Program-made: the position numbers and the translations under genes
Source: Myxococcota bacterium
Lineage (GTDB): Bacteria > Myxococcota_A > Polyangia > JAAYKL01
Length of the DNA: 42,424 nucleotides
Assembly: GCA_028278265.1 (NCBI GenBank)
Contig: JANQET010000480.1
Location: forward strand, 1 to 42,424
Direction of reading: 5' to 3'
Shown: piece after piece, positions 39,617 to 42,424 of the stretch
Layout of the letters: each line of letters starts with the position of its first letter
Position numbering within the stretch: position 1 is the first letter of the stretch
The notes under the pieces: model-generated
What the model saw: only the letters and a program-made list of their open reading frames with translations
Databases searched by the model: none
Told to the model about the DNA's origin: nothing

Positions 39617-41269
39617 TCAATGGATCGTCGTAGTTTTGCGGATGGTGCCCAATCCGCTCAGACCGACGATTATCGCCAATGCCAACAAGACCAATGCGGC
39701 AATGGCCAAGGTGTAGTTGGGAGTCGCTGCCATGAGGTAGCTGTGCGCTTTCCACGCTAGCGCGCCGCATGTGGTCAGCAGCATGAACACGGCCGGCACG
39801 AGGGTGTACACCGTCGGGCGGTGGTGGTGGGCGAGATAGGCGGTGACGACGATCATCGCCAGCGCGGCGACGAGCTGATTGGCCGCGCCGAACATCGGCC
39901 AGAGGGATTGCTCGCTGCCACTGGCGGCCAGGGCATAGGCGCAAAGGACAATGAATCCGGTGGCTAGATAGCGATTGGTCAGCGGCTTGGCCACCGGCCC
40001 GAACAGCTCGGTGGTGATGAATCGACCCAAACGGACCGAGGTGTCCAACGTGGTCAGCACAAAGGCGTTGAGCATGGTCAGTCCGAACAGCCCACCCAGG
40101 GATCCCATGAACGGCTCGGTGAAGGTACCGAATCCAGTGGCAAAAGCGCTGATCGGTCCACCGCCCCCAGGCGAGAGGAACGAGCTCAACGACGGAAGAT
40201 CGCTCGGTCGGCCGTCGTTTGATAGTCCGGCAGCCACTGCGAGCAAGGCCAGTAGGGCCAGTCCGGCTTCGGTGATCATCGCGCCGAACACTACTGGGCG
40301 GCCGTGGGATTCCCGGTCCAGTTGCTTGGCCGTGGTACCGGACGAGACCAACGAGTGAAAACCGGAGACGGCTCCGCAAGCAATTAGAATGAATAACATG
40401 GGCCAGATCGGTCCCTGGGTCGGCGAGACAACACCGCTGAAGAGATCGCTGGTCACCGGCCGATTGGTCAACACCAGTCCGGCGAACCCGGCGATCATGC
40501 CGACGGCGAGCAACCAATAGGCGATGTAGTCGCGGGGCTGCAACAGGATCCAGACCGGCAGAATGGCCGCCACCAGTCCGTAGAGCATCAGGATGCCGAT
40601 CCAGATCTGGCGGGCGGTGCTCGCCTCGAACGGGAGAGCCAAGGGCAGCGCAGCCCCGGCGGCGAAAAGCCCGGCGAGTAGCATCAGAGCAGCGATCGTT
40701 CCCGCCCAAAGGGGTAGGCCGATCCGATTGACCATCCAACCAAACAGCATGGCCAGGGGGATCAGACCGAACGCGGGAATGACGATGCGGGGATCGGCGA
40801 TGAACGATTTGGCCGCGGCAATGGCAAACACGGCGATGATGAAAATGAGGGTAATCCAAACGAAGATCTGAAACAACAACCGGGCGTTGCGGCCAATGGT
40901 GCGCCGGGTGATCTCGGGGATCGATTGACCATCGTGACGGATTGAAACCATCAACGTCGTGTAGTCGTGGACCGCGCCGATGAAGACCACCCCCACCAGG
41001 ATCCACAATAGAGAGACGCCGTAGCCGAACGCACCGACCGCGATTATCGGCCCGATGATTGGCCCGGCACCGGCAATCGAGGCAAAATGATGGCCAAAGA
41101 GCACTATTTTTCCGGTGGGGTGGAAATCGACCCCGTCTTTCAGTCGATGGGCCGGCGTCGCCCGCGAGTCGTCGGGTTTGACCACTCGACGTTCGATGAC
41201 GCGGCTGTACACGCGATAGGCCACTACCAGCCAGGCGATACCGATCGCGGCGACGAGCGCACTGTTCAT
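39617..41269 (-). CDS. cstA: CstA-family carbon-starvation transporter
   Basis: 550 aa, inner membrane with about 15 hydrophobic segments. The diagnostic segment GHHFASIAGAGPIIGPIIA near residues 59-77 and VVFIGAVHDYTTLMVSIRHDG near 93-113 are hallmark CstA sequences; HSLVSSGTTAKQL near 315 is another. CstA/YjiY proteins take up peptides or pyruvate under carbon limitation. It is shorter than the ~700-aa E. coli form and like the compact form of many bacteria. The ATG overlaps the apbE stop (ATGA), so it is the second gene of an apbE-cstA pair. It is convergent with the pglF gene 15 nt away. Confidence 0.94.
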   Translation of the reverse strand: MNSALVAAIGIAWLVVAYRVYSRVIERRVVKPDDSRATPAHRLKDGVDFHPTGKIVLFGHHFASIAGAGPIIGPIIAVGAFGYGVSLLWILVGVVFIGAVHDYTTLMVSIRHDGQSIPEITRRTIGRNARLLFQIFVWITLIFIIAVFAIAAAKSFIADPRIVIPAFGLIPLAMLFGWMVNRIGLPLWAGTIAALMLLAGLFAAGAALPLALPFEASTARQIWIGILMLYGLVAAILPVWILLQPRDYIAYWLLAVGMIAGFAGLVLTNRPVTSDLFSGVVSPTQGPIWPMLFILIACGAVSGFHSLVSSGTTAKQLDRESHGRPVVFGAMITEAGLALLALLAVAAGLSNDGRPSDLPSLSSFLSPGGGGPISAFATGFGTFTEPFMGSLGGLFGLTMLNAFVLTTLDTSVRLGRFITTELFGPVAKPLTNRYLATGFIVLCAYALAASGSEQSLWPMFGAANQLVAALAMIVVTAYLAHHHRPTVYTLVPAVFMLLTTCGALAWKAHSYLMAATPNYTLAIAALVLLALAIIVGLSGLGTIRKTTTIH

Positions 41270-42378
41270 TGTGCGCCTTCCCCTTGAGGACGGCTGATCG
41301 GTGTCAGCTGTATCTGTGATTTCAACCCCGAAGAGACATGTACTTTTAACTGACGATCCACGATGATGCCCTCCAGTGCGGGATCCTCTTCTATGAGTTG
41401 TAACCCCTTTGGCAGACCGAGGACAAAAATACCCGTGGCCAGGGCATCGGCATCGGTTGCGGATTTGGCGATAACCGTCACGCTGGCCGCTCGGCGGGCC
41501 GGGCGGCCCGTATCGGGATCGAGGATATGGTGGTACCGTTTTCCGTTTTTGACGACGAATTTTTCATAGTCCCCCGAGGTGACCACGGCCCGGTTTTCTC
41601 GCAGTTTGAACCGGGCGAAATATCGCGATCGATCGCGGGGGTCCTGAATGCCCACAGTCCACGGTTTTGAGCCCTTTTGGCCGAAGATGAGCAGATCCCC
41701 ACCACCGTAGACGATGAAATTCTCGATGCCGTTGTCAACGAGGACTTTTCCCGCCCGGTCCACTCCGTACCCCTTGGCGATCGCTCCCAGACCGATGCGC
41801 ATACCCGGCTTGGCCAATTCGATCGTCTGTGCTTCCCGATCAATTCGCACCCCTTGGTAGTCGACCAACGGCAGACGTGTTGCGATCGCATGTGGCGTGG
41901 GAGCGGCAAAATCGTCTTGGCGGAATTTCCACAGTCCGCCCAGTGCACCGAAGGTAATGTCGAATTTTCCCCCGGTGAGCTCGGACAATCCGCGGGCCCG
42001 TTCCACGAGATCGATCAGCTCCAGGGGCGCCGACACCGCGCCGCGACCGGCCTGAGCGTTGACGTTGGAGAGGGGGCTGTCCGGCTTCCAGGTGGTCATC
42101 AGCTGCTCGACCCGATCCACCTCGGCCAACGCAGCATCGAGAATCTTCTCCACGGCGGTGGGGCTCAGTTGTGGATCGGTGATCGCCGCAGTGATGGTAA
42201 AAAAGGTGCCCATCGCCTGAATGCCGCGGTTGTAGAGCTGTAGGTCATGCGGGGCGGCCGGTGATGTTGCCGGAATGGGTTGTGCAGCCGGCGGTGGGTT
42301 GTCCCTCCCGCATTGACAGCGCACCGTCAAGCACGCCGCGATCAGTAGACAGACCCGACTCGCTGAACCGGGGATCAG
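41266..42378 (-). CDS. apbE: ApbE-like FAD:protein FMN transferase, likely CTG start
   Basis: About 370 aa if started at CTG 42378; 354 aa if started at TTG 42330. The CTG lies 5 nt after AGGGGAGG, overlaps the stop of the preceding frame (CTGA) and yields MIPGSASRVCLLIAACLTV, a usable signal sequence; the TTG start loses it. ApbE features: AMGTFFTITAAI, DVNxxA-like NVNAQAG, LTGGKFDITFGALGGLWKF, GLGAIAKGYGVDRA (FAD binding), YGGGDLLIFG, GVVTSGDYEKF-like segment VVTSGDYEKFV, YHHILDPDTGRPA (metal-binding region) and ATDADALATGIFVLG. It attaches FMN to Thr/Ser of electron-transfer proteins on the outer side of the membrane. No Rnf/Nqr/NosR target is in the window. Confidence 0.9.
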   Translation of the reverse strand: MIPGSASRVCLLIAACLTVRCQCGRDNPPPAAQPIPATSPAAPHDLQLYNRGIQAMGTFFTITAAITDPQLSPTAVEKILDAALAEVDRVEQLMTTWKPDSPLSNVNAQAGRGAVSAPLELIDLVERARGLSELTGGKFDITFGALGGLWKFRQDDFAAPTPHAIATRLPLVDYQGVRIDREAQTIELAKPGMRIGLGAIAKGYGVDRAGKVLVDNGIENFIVYGGGDLLIFGQKGSKPWTVGIQDPRDRSRYFARFKLRENRAVVTSGDYEKFVVKNGKRYHHILDPDTGRPARRAASVTVIAKSATDADALATGIFVLGLPKGLQLIEEDPALEGIIVDRQLKVHVSSGLKSQIQLTPISRPQGEGAQ

Positions 42379-42424
42379 GGAAACCTCCCCTGAAAGCCGA
42401 TGCCGCCGGTGATGTCGAGCTTGA
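42375..42424 (-). CDS. C-terminus of an upstream protein (fragment)
   Basis: A minus-strand frame entering from the window edge reads KLDITGGIGFQGRFP and stops with TGA at 42377-42375, overlapping the proposed CTG start of apbE (CTGA). The alternating hydrophobic end with aromatics could be the last strand of an outer-membrane barrel, but 15 residues cannot support a family call. Confidence 0.35.
   Translation of the reverse strand, partial: KLDITGGIGFQGRFP

Noticed and set aside
39609-41006. 465-codon minus-strand frame rich in Arg, His and Pro
   Set aside because: It overlaps cstA in another frame; cstA has clear family motifs and membrane segments.
1-42424. CRISPR array, tRNA, rRNA, integrase or intact insertion sequence
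   Set aside because: I looked for regularly spaced repeats, tRNA-like cloverleafs and transposase or integrase motifs and saw none; the only repeats are the Asp-X coding tracts and the REP-like pair.

Overview
The window is high-GC bacterial chromosome with tightly packed genes and many ATGA, GTGA and TTGA overlaps. Several things point to a deltaproteobacterial-type organism, most likely Myxococcota or a neighbouring lineage: secreted proteins with long Asp-X linkers, a possible shortened CGC-type C-terminal sorting tail, paired bactofilins, a PilZ protein of the kind common in myxobacteria, and a group-2 sigma factor. No rRNA, tRNA, CRISPR array, intact transposase or prophage gene was seen, and the exact taxon cannot be named from this sequence.

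Left part (1-5225): two Asp-rich secreted proteins on the minus strand (the first cut by the window edge), a small Cys-rich lipoprotein, a hotdog thioesterase, then two bactofilins followed by a lipoprotein. The second bactofilin carries an AT-hook-like motif and a histone-H1-like basic tail. Next (5248-9281, minus strand) comes lolA - rng (RNase G/E) - pilZ - DUF763. An intergenic stretch at 9282-9669 holds a pair of related palindromic repeats of REP/BIME type. Then follow an unknown protein convergent with an orphan CbiQ/EcfT permease, and purM coupled to an FAD-dependent oxidoreductase. Between 13589 and 14112 lies the decayed remnant of an M64-like metalloprotease.

Middle (14113-20730): a ferrous-iron operon (feoB, then a DtxR-type regulator with a fused FeoA domain) is transcribed divergently from a cupin gene, with an operator-like palindrome at its promoter. 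It is followed by hypA-hypB-hypF for [NiFe]-hydrogenase maturation; hypC, hypD and hypE are not present here. From 20917 to 27613: an exported leucine-rich-repeat protein with an Asp-rich tail, a HEAT-repeat protein coupled to an MsbA-like ABC exporter, and a divergent sigma-70-family factor.

Right part (27851-39601): a surface-polysaccharide sugar-nucleotide cluster. It contains homologues of WbpA, WbpD, WbpE and WbpB, which together convert UDP-GlcNAc to a 2,3-diacetamido uronic acid donor. It also has a GDP-fucose-synthase-like reductase, an SDR epimerase/dehydratase, a second DegT aminotransferase, and a PglE/PglF-like pair for 4-amino-6-deoxy sugars. A beta-CASP metallo-beta-lactamase nuclease-like gene is embedded in it by a GTGA overlap. 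No glycosyltransferase, flippase or polymerase is inside the window. The end of the window holds cstA and an apbE gene that seems to start with CTG.

Recurrent regulatory theme: at least four genes (the lipoprotein at 524-1930, purM, the wbpA homologue, the ABC exporter) have a -10-like hexamer only 9-12 nt before the start codon and no Shine-Dalgarno sequence. This suggests leaderless or near-leaderless transcripts. All functional calls rest on reading motifs by eye; no database search was run.
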